Part shown: positions 13,357-26,600 of the stretch, one piece after another | Position numbering within the stretch: the first letter of the stretch is position 1 | How the letters are laid out: each line of letters starts with the position of its first letter | NCBI GenBank assembly: GCA_025786725.1 | Contig: JAHLTZ010000025.1 | Location: 364,079-428,078 of the forward strand | Length of the DNA stretch: 64,000 bases | Origin: Syncephalis fuscata | Lineage: Eukaryota; Zoopagomycota; Zoopagomycetes; Zoopagales; Piptocephalidaceae | Reading direction: 5' to 3' | Position numbers and translations under genes: made by a program | Notes under the pieces: generated by a model | The model's input: only the letters and a program-made list of their open reading frames with translations | What the model was told of the DNA's origin: nothing | Databases searched by the model: none

Positions 13357-15301
13357 GCCACTAGTTGTATGCACTGTCAAATTAGTTATTATTATCGCTA
13401 ACTAAATTTGAATATTTACAATATAATAAATTATTATTATTCCGTTAGCCACCCATATTCACCATCCTTGTATAACTAGCTTACCTATTAATAGCGCTAC
13501 AGGCACAAAGTATTTTCTTGTCAATTATAAAGGTGGATACGTCTATATGTCAAACAATAACAATAGCAATAAAAGCTATAGTTAGACACACGGATGAGAT
13601 GACAATCGTTGAATGGTTGAATCAGGGGCTGAAATAAGCGGAGAAACGATGGCCAGTGCAAAAAGTTGTCTGTATGTCGTGCAAAGAATAATAGAAATTA
13701 GTGTAAGGAGAGAATTAATATGCAGAAGTGGCAATAAGTATGGTGTGGTTGGTTGTAAAAGGAGAAGGAAAAGCGAAAACAAGTAGCCATGTAAAAGTGA
13801 ACAGTAGTCATGTACAAAGATGGCGACCACGCCTTGGCTAAAAGACTGCAATTTGACCAAAAGGCCATTAAAAGCATTATAGTGATTGTGCATATCATAC
13901 AAATAGTCTATTGTATCGATATTGATACAGTAGCGTATTTGTTAATGTTATTTATCATTAAAGTAATGTTATAGTAACTGCTGTTCAGTTCATTGTAACT
14001 ACCGCTATAACTATTACCACAGCATTAAAAGCCATGTGTGTGTGCGTGTGTGCGTGTAATACAAAAATGGTGTACAAAAAGGAATATTCGGGTAAATGGC
14101 ATCAATATTGTAGTGGTCAAGGCTGCTCCTTACACTTGTCAGTATATCACACTAATTACACTATATTACTATAACACACTATAACACTATCTCCGCTTAT
14201 TTGTCACTCACTCACTCACTCACTCACTCACTCTATCTATCTATCTATCTATCTATCTCCTGTATTTATTCTACTTACCACAGTCACAAAGAATAGTTCT
14301 AACGTAGTTGATTAGAATCGTGTCAAAGGCAAAGATGAGAATAACCTGAAAAACTGACAAATGACTTGAGGCATAAAATGACATACACAATGGTAAAAAC
14401 AACAGCAACAGCAACAACAACGTGGGTGTATAGATGTGGTAGATAAGAACTTAATGTTCAAAAATGTGATAAGAGAGAAAGAGTGGAATAAAATGGATGT
14501 CAAGGCAAACAACTACTTATGTCTATAGATTAAACATGCATGAAATAAAAGCAACAATAGAACTATAGTTGGTAACTGAGGGTGTATGAATCAATGGGTG
14601 TGCATATGCGTGTACGTGCGTACATACATAAATATGTATAGAGTGAGTGAGTGTATATTAATAGATCGAGATCAACAATTAATTAATAAGGATTTGTATT
14701 TAATATGATTATTAAAGGTATATAATGACTCAGTGTAGAGTAAATATCAAAGGAGAAAAGTATGTATCCTATAGATGTACAAATACATGTAAAAAGAAAA
14801 GAAAGAGTAATAATCTATAATCAGTATAGTATGTAGCCCATGCGGTGATATCCGCGTGGTGCAACTTGTTTCTCAAATGCCCATGATGCTTACTATGATT
14901 ATCACATGGAACATATAACTAACTAAAGGAGATATAGACATGCAAATCGACTAGTATCTACGCATTCACACAAACAATATTAAATAATAGCTACTTACTA
15001 TTTCATATAATCAGATTAAAAGGAATAACCAAGAAACAAAGAAATAGAAAAGAAATGGATCAGTTGCTACTTAATAGTTAAAAGGTGTATCGTTTATAAA
15101 TGGAAAGTGTTTGAAGGATCGGCATTGTTCATTATCGCATGAATTCATGCAACTATATCAATCAATTACGTATACTTGTACTACATTCAATTATTGATAC
15201 TCTGTGTTTTATAATAATTTATTAACATTATTTATCTATTTTATATTGATCTATTAATCTATTTTACTGTATTGCAGTTTATTAAAGTACGATAATAATG
15301 A
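13357..15301. other. 1.9-kb intergenic region with tetranucleotide microsatellites
   Basis: AT-rich spacer upstream of the kinesin gene and downstream of taxilin. It contains a (TCAC)n run followed directly by a (TATC)n run at about 14203-14258. No coding exon supported. Confidence 0.6.
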
Positions 15302-17320
15302 TTACTTGGCTGCTCCACGAGGTCGTGGATTCCCACCTGTTACTGCTGCTGTTGCTTTATCTGTTGCTTTATCTGTTGCCTTATGATTGGAGCCTTGTTT
15401 GGACATGTTGTTTTTTGTTGCAGATGATGGTGGCGGTGGCGGCAATGCTTCATCTTCTGGCTCGGCTTCTGGTTCTGTAGAAGCACAAGAGAAGCAATCA
15501 TCATGATCACGCTCCAAATACTCAACACGTCGTTTAAGTGTATTACGTTCCATCTAAACAAGCATATATTTAATTAATACTGATATATTAATAGGCTATT
15601 AAATGTTTTACTTACTTGAAGTGCTCTACAAAGATCCTCCAATTTCTGTCGTTTCTTTTCACTAGTATTAAGTAGTTTTTGCGCTCGATTACACTATTAT
15701 GGTTATTAATCAGATACATTAGCTGTTTGTAATTAATACAGTTATATATTGATATATAATTACCTCTTCGGCCATTTCAAGAATATTACGATTCATTGTA
15801 TCAGTCTTGACCCGAAGTGTGCCATTCTCTTTCTCCAATCGCTTTGTTTTCTTTGTCATCTATTTAGATTGATAAATATTATGTTACTGTTCTATTCTAA
15901 TCTTTATTTACTAGTGGCTTACCTGTTCCATTTCACGTCGGAATGTGCTAAATAGTTCGTTGCTTTTATTAAGTGTTTCTTCTACTTGGCGGAATTTCTC
16001 TACATAAACACCAAGTTGTTTACGCAATTCTGTTTCTGTTTTAACAAACGTTTCAACTTGATTACGAAGTGATGATGCCTATAACAGTTGCTATTATTAG
16101 TTTATTATATCCAATACAAGTATTGTGTCCACATTACTTACACGAACACTCTCTTGTTCTGCAACCTGTCGTTGTTGCGCTATTTTTGCTTCATATAATT
16201 GCAATTCAAGATCTTTACTTCGTATAACGCAATTAAAGTGCTTTTCACGCAGTTCATATTGTTCCATAAAGCTACGGAGCTTTTCTCTCAAACTAATTGC
16301 ATTGTTATAAATTCATTACTAGCTTGCATTCAGTCTATTTCACCTACTCTTTTTCTTCATCGGTCTGGCCCTGATGATCATTGAGGTCTTTGTCCATTTT
16401 AGATTTAATATCCCAAATAGCATTTTCAAATTTTAAATTTAATTCTTCTCGTTTTTGCTGCTCCTTTAATACTAGTAAATTACTTTCTTCCTAATAGTAT
16501 ACATGTATATTGTCAGTTGATGTAAATACTTTATACTGAATATTTATTTAATTGCCTTTACCTTAATTCGTCGATTTTCTCTTTGTAACTCACGACATAA
16601 GTTTTCTAGCTTACTCTTGACAGACATGGCCCGTGTCATATCGTTGCGAGCTAAATAGTATCAATTTAGTATTTATATTTATATATATCTATCTAATCAA
16701 GATTCGCATTATTTACCAGCAATCTTTTCGTTAATAATAACATCTTCGCGCTTTTTTAACCTTGCATGTTCTTTTTCAAGTCGTTTCATATCTTGAAATA
16801 AATCCATATATCGTCGATGCAACACACTTAGTTTCTCTGACTGATCGCCCTGTGCCCGAATCAATTGTGTCATTTCACGATTGGCCTTTTTAATAGAATT
16901 TACTAACAATAACAACAGTAGCAACAATAAGTATTGATAATAATTAAATCATTTGTTAATTATAATGGTTTATACTTTTTAGCTGTATATCATCAACAGT
17001 CGACTTACTTATGTCACGCTCGTCTGCATCCACCAACAGTGTTGTGGTGGCCGTTTCCAACTCTTCAATGCGATTTTGGATCATTGTAGTTAACTCTTCG
17101 GAATCTATAGCTTCACCAGCTATGTCGTTTGGAATATTCGAGGAAGGCTGTGAACGTGATTGATTATGCTTAGTAATACATAAACTAAATCGAGATTGAT
17201 ACAACGTTGATTGGTCTATTACCACGCACGCTGCTCGCTAGCTCTACTTACCAACGGATCGCTCAGATGCCAATTAGATGCTTCAGGAGCATTTTCTTGT
17301 TGTTCTCGATTACCAAGCAT
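15302..17320 (-). CDS. taxilin family coiled-coil protein
   Basis: Ten exons (17320-17252, 17147-17009, 16902-16717, 16650-16562, 16490-16348, 16286-16142, 16078-15923, 15859-15764, 15693-15616, 15553-15302) encode 450 residues, all phases consistent. Family signatures in order are KLENLCRELQREN in exon 4, LRSFMEQYELREKHF in exon 6, ELRKQLGVYVEKFRQVEETL in exon 7 and a run ending KLEDLCRALQ in exon 9. The N-terminus (~60 residues) and the Pro/Ala/Thr-rich C-terminal tail are predicted disordered; the middle is one long coiled coil. Taxilins bind syntaxins and the nascent-polypeptide-associated complex in animals; the fungal role is less clear. The start is the only in-frame ATG; the sequence just upstream is open but lacks an ATG or a splice acceptor. 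Confidence 0.9.
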
Positions 17321-18184
17321 GGCATACGGGAGCGGTTCGGCTCGGTTCAGCTCAGTCTTAAGACGAGTAACAGTAGGATCGATAGAGGAGGCGTTATAGT
17401 ATGATGTCAAAGAGAAGCCGATATGATCGGCGGCGGTAATTCACCAATAAAATACTCTATGCGTGGTCTTGTGTGCTACAAGACTGCATATAACTATCAA
17501 AGCATAAAGAAGCGTTTTTGAAAAAAAGGCAGAAAAGGGGAAAAGTGTGTATTAATGAACAAATATTGTTGACATTACACCCTTTAATTCAACACAGTAA
17601 ATGGTTTTATAAATCAATTGTAATAATTTAGTTAATTGTTCTATTTGATTGTACCAGTGTTGTTGCACTAATATATACATGCTATGTACCATTTCATTTT
17701 AACTTTTAATTTTAATACTCTTTAATTGAGTTAAGTAAAATACAGCATCATATAAAATAGTGTGTGCCATTTAACAATATTAAACAATTTAATTGAATTT
17801 ATTAGTCATTTAGTATAATTTGATTCATTTATTTTTATTTTTTTATTGAACATGATGATGGATAGTGAATAACATTAAGTATCAAATTATAATGCTTTGA
17901 ATACTTTATAATATTAATTCATTGGCGACTTAATAATAATTAGCTATTATATTTATAGATTGGCCATTATTTCTTTATTATTGCATTGTATTAGGTCGTT
18001 TGATTAGCTATAGCTACCATTGTCACTTATATACATACTATCTATCGTTCTATCGCTCCATGACATGTGTTATATCAATAGTTCAACTACTGTATTATGC
18101 TATCATGGTAATAATAGAATAGGATATGATGTATTACAGTGTAGAATTAGTATATATATTCGCAAACAATAGTATTCAGTATAT
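17321..18184. other. intergenic region with a degenerate repeat end
   Basis: AT-rich. Around 17845-17880 there is a degraded match to the terminal inverted repeat family described at 38.7 and 49.3 kb (TTGAACATGATGATGG followed by AGTGAATAACATTA). Confidence 0.5.
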
Positions 18185-19016
18185 CTAATGGCGACCAGTT
18201 GCAAACTTTGGTAGAGGAGGTACAGGTGGCACTTCATTATCGTCATCATCGCCTTCGCCTTCTTCCTCCATTAGTTCGCGTGCACGACGCATAGCATCAC
18301 GCATATTATAGTGTTCAGAGCGTTTCTGTTCAAATTCGTGGTGGTGTTCTTGTTCTAATACATCATTAATACAGTATGTCAACATATTATTGCGTAATTC
18401 AGTTCATTAATAACGACTTGCCTTCCTCTGTCATCGGCTTATTTAATTCCTCGTCTGAATGCCAATCATCTTCAGATTCTTCCATTGCCACTACCATTTC
18501 TTCCTTTGCTGGTTCGGTAAGTTCAAGTGGTGGCATATCTAACATTAATGTTATTCAATGTGCTCCATTTATTGCCAAGTCTAGAAAAGAGGTAAATCCC
18601 CACACTTACCATCCATAGCAGCGTCAGTATCTTCTTGCAATTCCTTATCCTTGGTAGGATCATAATAAACATATGGCGTTTTCGGCTCATCTATTTTCAT
18701 TTTAGCAGTTCCGCGCATTGCTTCTGTTACCAAAAGACTCTCCTCGTCCCATTTCAGACTAATAAACAGCACGATGTTCTACTTAGTGACAGCCGTTGGT
18801 CTTCAATAAACAACAAATAGCTTACCGTGATTGATGACCAGATCCTTCATCGTCCTTATCGAAATAAACACTAGGCTTTTTCAGAATACCGCGATTTGGT
18901 GGTGGGCGCAAAGAAGATGGCTCAATCTTGGCCTCAGTATGTTCTTGCTGTTCAGCAGGAGTACTTGATGATGAAGACATGGTAGCGAGGTTAAAGGAAT
19001 AAGAAATTGACGTCAT
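18185..19016 (-). CDS. protein phosphatase inhibitor 2 (IPP-2/Glc8 family)
   Basis: Four exons (19016-18826, 18758-18610, 18538-18422, 18354-18185) encode 208 residues. All three PP1-contact elements of inhibitor 2 are present: RGILKKPSVYF near residue 50, KWDEESLL followed by MKIDEPKTPY (the phosphorylatable Thr-Pro), and the acidic/aromatic helix FEQKRSEHYNMRDAMRRAREL near the C-terminus. The family binds and regulates the catalytic subunit of protein phosphatase 1 in cytosol and nucleus. The third intron starts with GC rather than GT (AAG|GCAAGT), the usual minor donor form. A second in-frame ATG at 18980 is an alternative start that keeps every motif. Confidence 0.92.
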
Positions 19017-19429
19017 GAATTTAATTCATTGCTATAAATGTATCTAATTCACAATGATTCTTACAAAACAGGCATTTAATTCTCGTGCACATTTTGTGTT
19101 TATTTTGCTAATAACACGAGTAAATAATAGAGTATTTAACCATTTGAAACAATAACCAGTGAGCATTTATTTCCAATTACTGATAAAATAACTTGATTGC
19201 CTTGGAGAAAACCTCGCCTGTAATACAATAAACATATGGATATAGCCATGTGCTAAGGATTTTGTATTATAAACAAAAGGACTTTTGTACATGTTATCTT
19301 TACCAACTTGTCCTCTCTCTCTCGCTTCGATTTACGCATTAATTTTTACTTTTTGTTCTACAGTACTACCATGTACCACGCTGTCACCTAAGCATTAGAC
19401 TTTATTGTTTTGCATGGACACTCATTGAG
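19017..19429. promoter_or_regulatory. shared upstream region of divergent IPP-2 and 7TM genes, with short upstream ORFs
   Basis: This 413-bp spacer should hold both promoters. On the plus strand, two tiny ORFs precede the 7TM start: one starts within ACCATGTACC near 19371, and the other starts at about 19413 and ends TGA two bases before the 7TM ATG. They could lower translation of the 7TM gene. This is inferred from sequence only. Confidence 0.4.
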
Positions 19430-20259
19430 ATGATAATCCACGATTCAATCCATTTAACGTCGCTGGCCGAGCAACGAGAGGTTCTTTACGAACATCACAT
19501 CAATCTTTTGAGTGCCACTGTAGTAGCATGGATGTTTTTATGTAATACTATTGTGGCAGCCCGTCGCTGGGCAGAGAAGAGCGACAACTACATTTATGTT
19601 TTTTATTTTTTCCAATCCTTTTTTGGACTTGGTTTACCAGCTACGGCATATTATATGTCGGTGACCAGCTGTCATTCAATCATATACATTGGCACTGTAA
19701 TGTTTTATTTGTCTGAGCTTTGTGCCATGTTCATTATTCTATATAAAGCATACTTGATATCTGGTCGAAAAGGCTGGCTATTAGTAGCAACCAGTGTTAT
19801 AGAAGTCGCCAACATTCTAACTATCATTTGGTCGATCAGCATCAACAGCACAGCACGTATCAATGGCCTGTGTCAATTCCAAGTGCATATTATAACGCCC
19901 TTTGCAATCCGTGGCTTTTTAGGCATTATCAAGAACACTATACTGTGTACGTGTTTATTTGTTCCAGTCCGTAGGCAGAAAAATTCATTTAAAAACTCAC
20001 CACTTTCTCGAGTGGTTATACGCGACGGCATCATTTACTTGGTGGTCATTGCTCTTGTAAGCATTGTTTGCTCTATTCTTTTGGTAACACTATACACAAC
20101 CGATCCTAATTTTCCCAGCATGCTTTTTATACTAGAAGGTAGGTCAATCAATATCCAATTTATTTATTAACTAACACTAATTGTATTGTAGCGCTAACAC
20201 ATTCAATCTTACTTCGTATACAGTTTATTCCTCGCCATATTAGTTCGCTTGACATTTGA
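19430..20259 (+). CDS. seven-transmembrane protein of unknown function
   Basis: Exons 19430-20138 and 20192-20259 (53-nt GT-AG intron) encode 258 residues with seven hydrophobic segments and short loops. V-I-R-D-G-I before the sixth helix, and the intron at the start of the last helix, match the 1134-2127 gene, though the intron phase differs by one base. The C-terminal tail after helix 7 is very short. Topology resembles a GPCR, but I see no DRY, NPxxY or fungal pheromone-receptor signature. I infer a lineage-specific membrane protein family; ligand or partner is unknown. Confidence 0.75.
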
Positions 20260-20435
20260 TATCTTTCGTTTTAGTTAAATATTAATGAAAATCATTTTAT
20301 TATTTTAATGTGTTAAACTGTATGTAACAAACCGTCCATACAATGAACATCAGTTTATACCAAAGCCAACGAATGACTAAAAACATGCTAAATTGTACAA
20401 CAGACTATTCTTTAACTATCACTAACGTAGTAGCT

Positions 20436-21165
20436 CTATCTTATTGTCCGTAATGGACCAGATGACATCCATGCCAATACTTTTTCTAGCTTATCAGCTG
20501 TCGCAGTTGTGGTGCCATCGCCTATGCCTGCGGTCGACGTTGATTCACTCTCAATTGGGTCTAGGCGAAGGCGAAGATCGACGTTAGTGCGTGCTTGTTC
20601 TACATGTTCCGCCGCATTGCGACGCAATTGTTCCAAGCTGTGCATTCGTGCCTATAGTCAAAATAGTTATTTAACGGACCATTAATGTGTAGCCGTTAAT
20701 TACCGCTACGTCAGCGCCCTCCGCGCTCATTTCCAATCGAGCCGCTGCTTCTTCACGTTCCATAGCTGGAAGTAGCTTGGTCCGTAGCAGTACAGGGAGT
20801 GAACCGGCCTCCGCTTCATTAACAGGCGGCTCGCACGGATGCAGAGCCAATCCGCTTAAAAGCGCGTGGTATCTCAAAGTTTCTGTGCGCAAATGCGAAT
20901 GCTTCGCCACTAGAACGCTGAACTTTCCCAAAAGATCTGGCCTACTCTATTTAGATTTATGCAGTGGCAGTCTAGTACTCTCTTACCATGAAATAGGCGC
21001 GGGATTGTCTGGATGAACTGCTTGCATGAAAAAATAGTAGGATTCGCGCAGCTGCAACAAACGGTCCCTAACCGCTTGAAGTGCCTCAATAGTGTTCCGA
21101 TCTAGCTCAGGATGCGGAATCACTGGCGGTTGCATAGGCTGGGCCGACTGAGATGGCGTATTCAT
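20436..21165 (-). CDS. MED8: Mediator complex subunit 8 (head module)
   Basis: Three exons (21165-20987, 20941-20704, 20651-20436) give 210 residues. The N-terminal helix (ALQAVRDRLLQLRESYYFFM) and the following segment across the first junction, PISWPDLLGKFSVLVAKHSHL, match the conserved Med8 pattern (S-W-P-x-L, then F-x-V-L). Next comes the loop with LPVLLRTKLLPAMEREE and a helical C-terminal part. Med8 joins Med18/20 to the Mediator head, which bridges activators and RNA polymerase II. The acceptor at 20942 was chosen because it alone restores SWP in frame. The ATG at 21165 is the first in frame; the longer open frame upstream starts with TTG. Confidence 0.82.
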
Positions 21166-21269
21166 CTTTGCTAAGTGAATGTTCAATCTTTAAAAAGAAG
21201 AGCGGAAGAGTTATGAATCTTAAAAAAGGTACTAATGTTTTGTTCAACTGAATTTAATGAATTATTATT

Positions 21270-21445
21270 AGCTTTTGGGATCGATTAACTTTTTGATATA
21301 TTTATTACTTTGCCTTTGATTGTTTTACAATAATGAGTGTTTTGGGGTCAAATGACTTTTAGCATAATTAAGCTTTTTGATATACTGATCAATACTGAAC
21401 ACACGTTCTACAATAATGAGTGTTCTGGGGGTCAATTGACTTGTA
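21270..21445. repeat. two-copy ~83-bp tandem duplication
   Basis: The sequence ACAATAATGAGTGTT followed by GGGGTCAA[A/T]TGACTT occurs at 21327 and again at 21410; the preceding CTTTTTGATAT is also repeated about 82 bases apart. Confidence 0.6.
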
Positions 21446-21459
21446 AATCCACTCATACT

Positions 21460-22210
21460 AACAACACAGCATACAATCTACGTCACTACATTTCCTTTCT
21501 CTTTATTTACACTTGATAGCATGTATCCATACCATATACTTGTACATTCCATATATGTTACATAGATAGTGTCAGTAGTTGACTGGCTACTAGTTAGGCA
21601 CAAACACCTTGTTTACTATGTCCTTGCCTTGCTCTTTTGTAATCTGACCTTTTTGCAAAGCACCTCCTTCACTTCAGTGATTGCTTTTAGCAGCTTTATT
21701 GACACGGTGGGTGCCTTTCTGGCTTGTTTTGCGTTGTGTTGCGTATATGCTGCAAAAATAGCGTTGTGTGTTCTGTTTTGTTATAAATCGCCACTACAGG
21801 TCATCTGGCAACAGCTTTACTATTTCCACAAGGGCAGTGTGATCTACTACTATCGAGACGGTACAGGCTGCTGTCAGTACGATCTGCAGCGGCAATCTAT
21901 AGCAAAACAGAGTATACAGTATTATGACAGCATATAGTCTTTGCAGTTATCATGTGCAGCTTCTGTACGCATACGCCAGCAATAGTGATAGATCGGACAG
22001 CTGGTGTAGTCACTGAACAAGTTCTCAGCGTCAGTACAACAGTGCAATTTGCCACGGTTACTACATATGTATATGTACGGCTGCCAACACAATGACTGCG
22101 TCGCGATCTATGACGAGCCAAAGCTGCTGTATGCAGCACTAAAGCTATGACAGCCTAGAAAGTTATGACTGCTACAGACTATATGCTAGTATGTGTGCTA
22201 ATATATATAT
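21460..22210 (+). repeat. dispersed repeat R2, copy 1 (inverted copy at 48.6-49.3 kb)
   Basis: This 750-bp stretch matches the reverse complement of about 48640-49265 along most of its length. The best-kept segment is 21785-21905, with the CAGCAGCCTGTACC/CGAGACGG block and a shared GGCAATCTATAGCAAA. Its left end (CACTTGATAGCATGTATCCA) also resembles the left part of the large duplicated unit at 50.45 and 56.56 kb. A 122-residue open frame at 21569-21937 is inside the repeat and is probably not a gene. An (AT)n run closes it at about 22203-22220. Confidence 0.65.
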
Positions 22211-23641
22211 ATATATATTGAAAACCATAATAAACACTAGATAATGTTAGAGCGATAACTGGCATAATTTATTATTGCCGTAGTATAATTAACTAATTAA
22301 TAAACGATATTTATAACAGTGTTATCCATATTCTTATTGCTGGTATACAATATTCAAATTATTATATTTTAATGGCTGATATCATTCACCACCCAGTTCC
22401 ATGTTCAATAGAAGGAATGCCTGGTTCAATTGCACGAATATGATTAAATGTTATCATTTGATTACCAAATCATATTAAATTGGTAATAAACTGTTTACAG
22501 AATAAATGGTATTGTTACTATATTAATATTATGGGCATATTGTCATGATAACATGATTAGGAAATACATTATATGATTAGACAACATATCACATATGAAT
22601 GGTAGCGAGATTAATACATATATCGGATATCAACATCAGTTGCTAACAACAAACAACTATTACAACTATATGATTGGCAAATAGCTGTTAGTTTTGAATA
22701 TATAAACAGTTGAGTCAACTAATATGTTGTGTTAATGGCATATGGTTAAAGCATTTAGATTCCACCATTAACTATGTTTACTATATAGTAATAACGCTAT
22801 TCAATATCAATAAAGAGATAGCTAGTTTTGCACCATGTCAATTATACTTAGCGTCATACAAGTTATAGAGCATATCATAGCTAAGCTGTGATAACTAATG
22901 AATAGTAGTGAATAAATATATTATCAAAGCAACATTAACTAGCCAACACATGAGACTCTTAGTGTTAACTTAGGCATTAGCAAACATTAGATGCTATAAT
23001 GTTGGTCTAAGCTATTCCTTGGCCATCTAAGCCACAATACTTAAAATCAGAGCTGTAGCAGCATTAAAAATACACCATTTTATTTGTATATCTTAAATGC
23101 CAACAAAACGCTAGTTTACAAATGTAAACGCAAAATCATTATTTCAATGCTATAACAGTATACAGCAGTATAAAAGTGTAATTATAGTGTAATTAAATAA
23201 CAAAAGCAATAACAAAGCTAATAATAATAATTTGATTAATAAAACTATGCTAAAATTATTTGTGAATTTACGTAAAACAAAGCAAATAGTATGATAATTT
23301 GCACAAGTATACGTATAACATATAGGTAGTTATTGGCAAAGTATACCATAATTGTGCTACGTAATAATGTATTAGTTGCGATATTACGTTAATAAATAAA
23401 CAAAAATAGCAGTTTTTTACGAATTATGACTTGTATAACTAAAATACAGCAAAGTGATTGTTGGATTTGAGTTCTCCATACCTATACAGATTGGTATAAG
23501 AATTTGAACAATGATTTTTGCAAAAATGTTAGTCAAAATATATTAATAAAGTGATTTATATTTTGCTACCATATACACACATTTATTGACTACACATCGA
23601 CTACACACCACTTGTTGTTTACACATATACCAACAGTCATC
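22211..23641. other. intergenic region containing old dispersed repeats
   Basis: At 22375-22475 there is a solo end of the TIR family (CACCACCCAGTTCCATGTTCAATAG...). About 22640-23070 resembles 43690-44150 and, more weakly, 32620-32920 (shared landmarks: TATCGGATAT, CAATATCAATAAAG, CTTGG[C/T]CAT[C/T]TAAGC). The final ~100 bases are the MON2 promoter. No coding exon. Confidence 0.55.
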
Positions 23642-26600
23642 ATGACTGACCTTATCAATGCCTTGACACACGAACTGACGGCATTGGCGGCAGAAGCACG
23701 TCGAAAGTATCCCGAAGTCAAAGAGGTGTGTATTATAGACAGCTACAGTGAATGAAGGCCATATTGATGTTTATCATTTCTATAGGCTGCCGATCGCGTT
23801 CTTATCCAACTAAAAGCCTATCGTGCACTTACTACGCCTGAAGTACTTGCGGGTAAGTACCTAAACAGCTTTATTGTTCGTAGTATATCAAATATAACAT
23901 TAATGAATGGCTTTATTGCTCCGATATAGCTATTGTAAAGAATCACGCCATACTTAGTCCTATTCTACTCGCTTGTCATGCGCGACAGCCTCGTCTAGCC
24001 ACTATTGCTGTCAACTGTTTACAACATTTAATTGTTCATTCTGCTGCATCTCCGGTGAGATATCGTCCATAGACGATGTAAGCGATGCTGTATTGACATG
24101 GTATACTTACCAAACTGATGTAATTGACACCACCTAGGATGCGATTGGTACTATTGTAACAACACTAGGCGATGTTGTATCGCTTGGTGGCGATGTTCAA
24201 CTACGTACACTTCAAATTGTACTTCCTTTACTGTCCAACTATCCTAATGTTCATGACAATGAACTAGTGGAGGTAACTAAACAAGTACGCCATAATATAT
24301 AGCACCTTATGTTAGCATTGTTATGATAGACACTGGTATTATGTTATCGTTTACAAGAATCGACAGCACCTATGGTCAATAGTATTGCAGGTGCCACTTT
24401 TCGTCAGTTGATTAATATTGTATTTGACAAAGTAGCAAAAGAAGATACAGTCATAAAGAATACAGAAGGTATGGATAGATTCAATATGAATTACAGTCAA
24501 TATAAATACCATTTATTAGATCCACATCCGTGTGCTGATGATGCAATTCGTTTATTAAAGGTATATTTAGTTGTATTGATGATAATCACTTCTATAACTA
24601 TGATAGGATTTATGTATGCTGACCAACGGTGAATCGGGTACATTTTTGCGATTGGATGGCATTTCCTGTACAGTGGGACTTGAATTAATTGAATCAGTAT
24701 TATCGAGTTACGAATCATTATTTCGAGTAGTAAGTAATTAATACCATGACAGCTATTACAGTTATTAAATATGTATTGTATAATATTTTAATAGCACGTA
24801 ACATTCTTAGATTTGGTCAGAGAACAGTTATGCCCGTTGGTTATTCGCTACTTTTCAGATAGACAAGACTTTCCAAAAACAATGCGATTAGTTCGTGTTA
24901 TTAATGTATTAATTCGACAATATCACGATGTTATGGTAAATAGTTTATTTATTGATGTTATTAGGAACTAACAAACACTATACAGGCTACAGAGTGTGAA
25001 ATTTATCTATCTATGTTATTGAAAATGCTTGAACCAGAGCAGAATCTAGCCTGGCAGCGTGTATTGGCTCTGGAACTGTTCCGTGGTGTCTGTATCGATT
25101 TCACCTTACTCTATTCTATATTTTCGCGTTATAGCAATAACAAAGGCCCAGCTGCTGGTATTTATCATAGTTTATTAAGTGCCTTGGATCATGCAGCTGC
25201 CGAAACACCATTAGCATTCCGTGAAATGATTGGCGAGATTGATATGGATACCATGTTGGCGGGCAACCTATCTATGGAAGAACAAGGGGCTATTCTAGAT
25301 ACAAAGTGTCGACTTAAAATTGCCTGGTAAATAAGCTGACTTTTGATTATCTAACACTGTTATATTAATAATCAATTAGTATTGATCAATTAGATAAATC
25401 AGAACCGCCTGTCATGTCTCAAAAATATCAATATTATTTAGCGTTTATGTGTATGATTAACCTTACCAATGCATTTGCCGATTTTGTACATCGCCGCTTT
25501 GACAAGCATAGTCTTAGTGTTGGTCGACGACCTTCATTGGCAGTACCTGCTTCACCGGCTCCCCTACCATCCGCTTCCTTTATGGTGGGCCGTTCAATGC
25601 ATAGCTGTTATAAACAGGCCAAAGTGCAAGACATCATGTCAGAGCCGCTAGACAGCGATATAGAAGCGGCTGTAGCTATGGCCGATGTCGCCTGGCCTGG
25701 ACTACTGGCTGGATTATCGTCCTATTTGACTACGCCGCTGGACGATGAACTATACCATCTACTTATGAAAGCATTTAGACAATTTACTATGGCCACTGGT
25801 GTATTGGGGCTACAAACACCAAGAAATGCATTTCTAACTTCACTATGCAAGAATGCTATTCCACAGCAATCAAGTGCCGAAGAATCGGTCCGCATGTTAT
25901 TTTCAGAACGACATACTATTTGTATGCAAGCACTGCTCGATGTATGCTGTCGTTTAATGGAGTTACTTGATGTGGAGACGTGGTACGCCATACTAGTTAC
26001 CCTTGAATATGCCAATCATTTGCTGCATGGTAGAGCCGGTGGGCGTAAACTGCCTAAACATGTTCTTTCCGGCTCTTCAATACGCCCATTGAGAAAGCTA
26101 TCGTCATCGTCACGTACCGATGGAGAAGTTAGTGTATTGCTGACTGACATGCATCAAATGTTTGAATATGCCAATGAATTGGATGCTGGGCCATTTGAAC
26201 GTCTTGTACGTGGTCTATGTCAATTATCTGCTGAATCAGGAGGTGCACCTTTACCGGAAACTACGTCATCAAATGAATCACTGCCACCACGTATATTAGC
26301 CACAGCTGCCCGCATCTACACTGTAACCAAGGTAAAAGCATTAATACTATTATATGTATATGTATTTATATTTAGTCATCTATATATACATACTGTTAGA
26401 ATAATGAACCTTCGTTTGCTATAGATAGATTGAAATTGGTTTTACTACGCGGTATGCGACATTTGTTATCAACCACATCTGATAACATTCTATGGAATCT
26501 AACCATTGGACATCTAATCGATACGTGTATTGCCGCCACGACTCCATGGCGAGTTAGAGAACAAGCTGGTGAGACCATTGGCGAGCTAATCAGTTCAGCC

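Noticed and set aside
13356-13380. Upstream TTG start for the kinesin
   Set aside because: Nuclear genes start at ATG; the TTG follows a likely acceptor (TTTGACAG), so the bases belong to the 5' untranslated region.
21569-21937. 122-codon hydrophobic frame
   Set aside because: Lies within dispersed repeat R2, whose other copy does not keep the frame.
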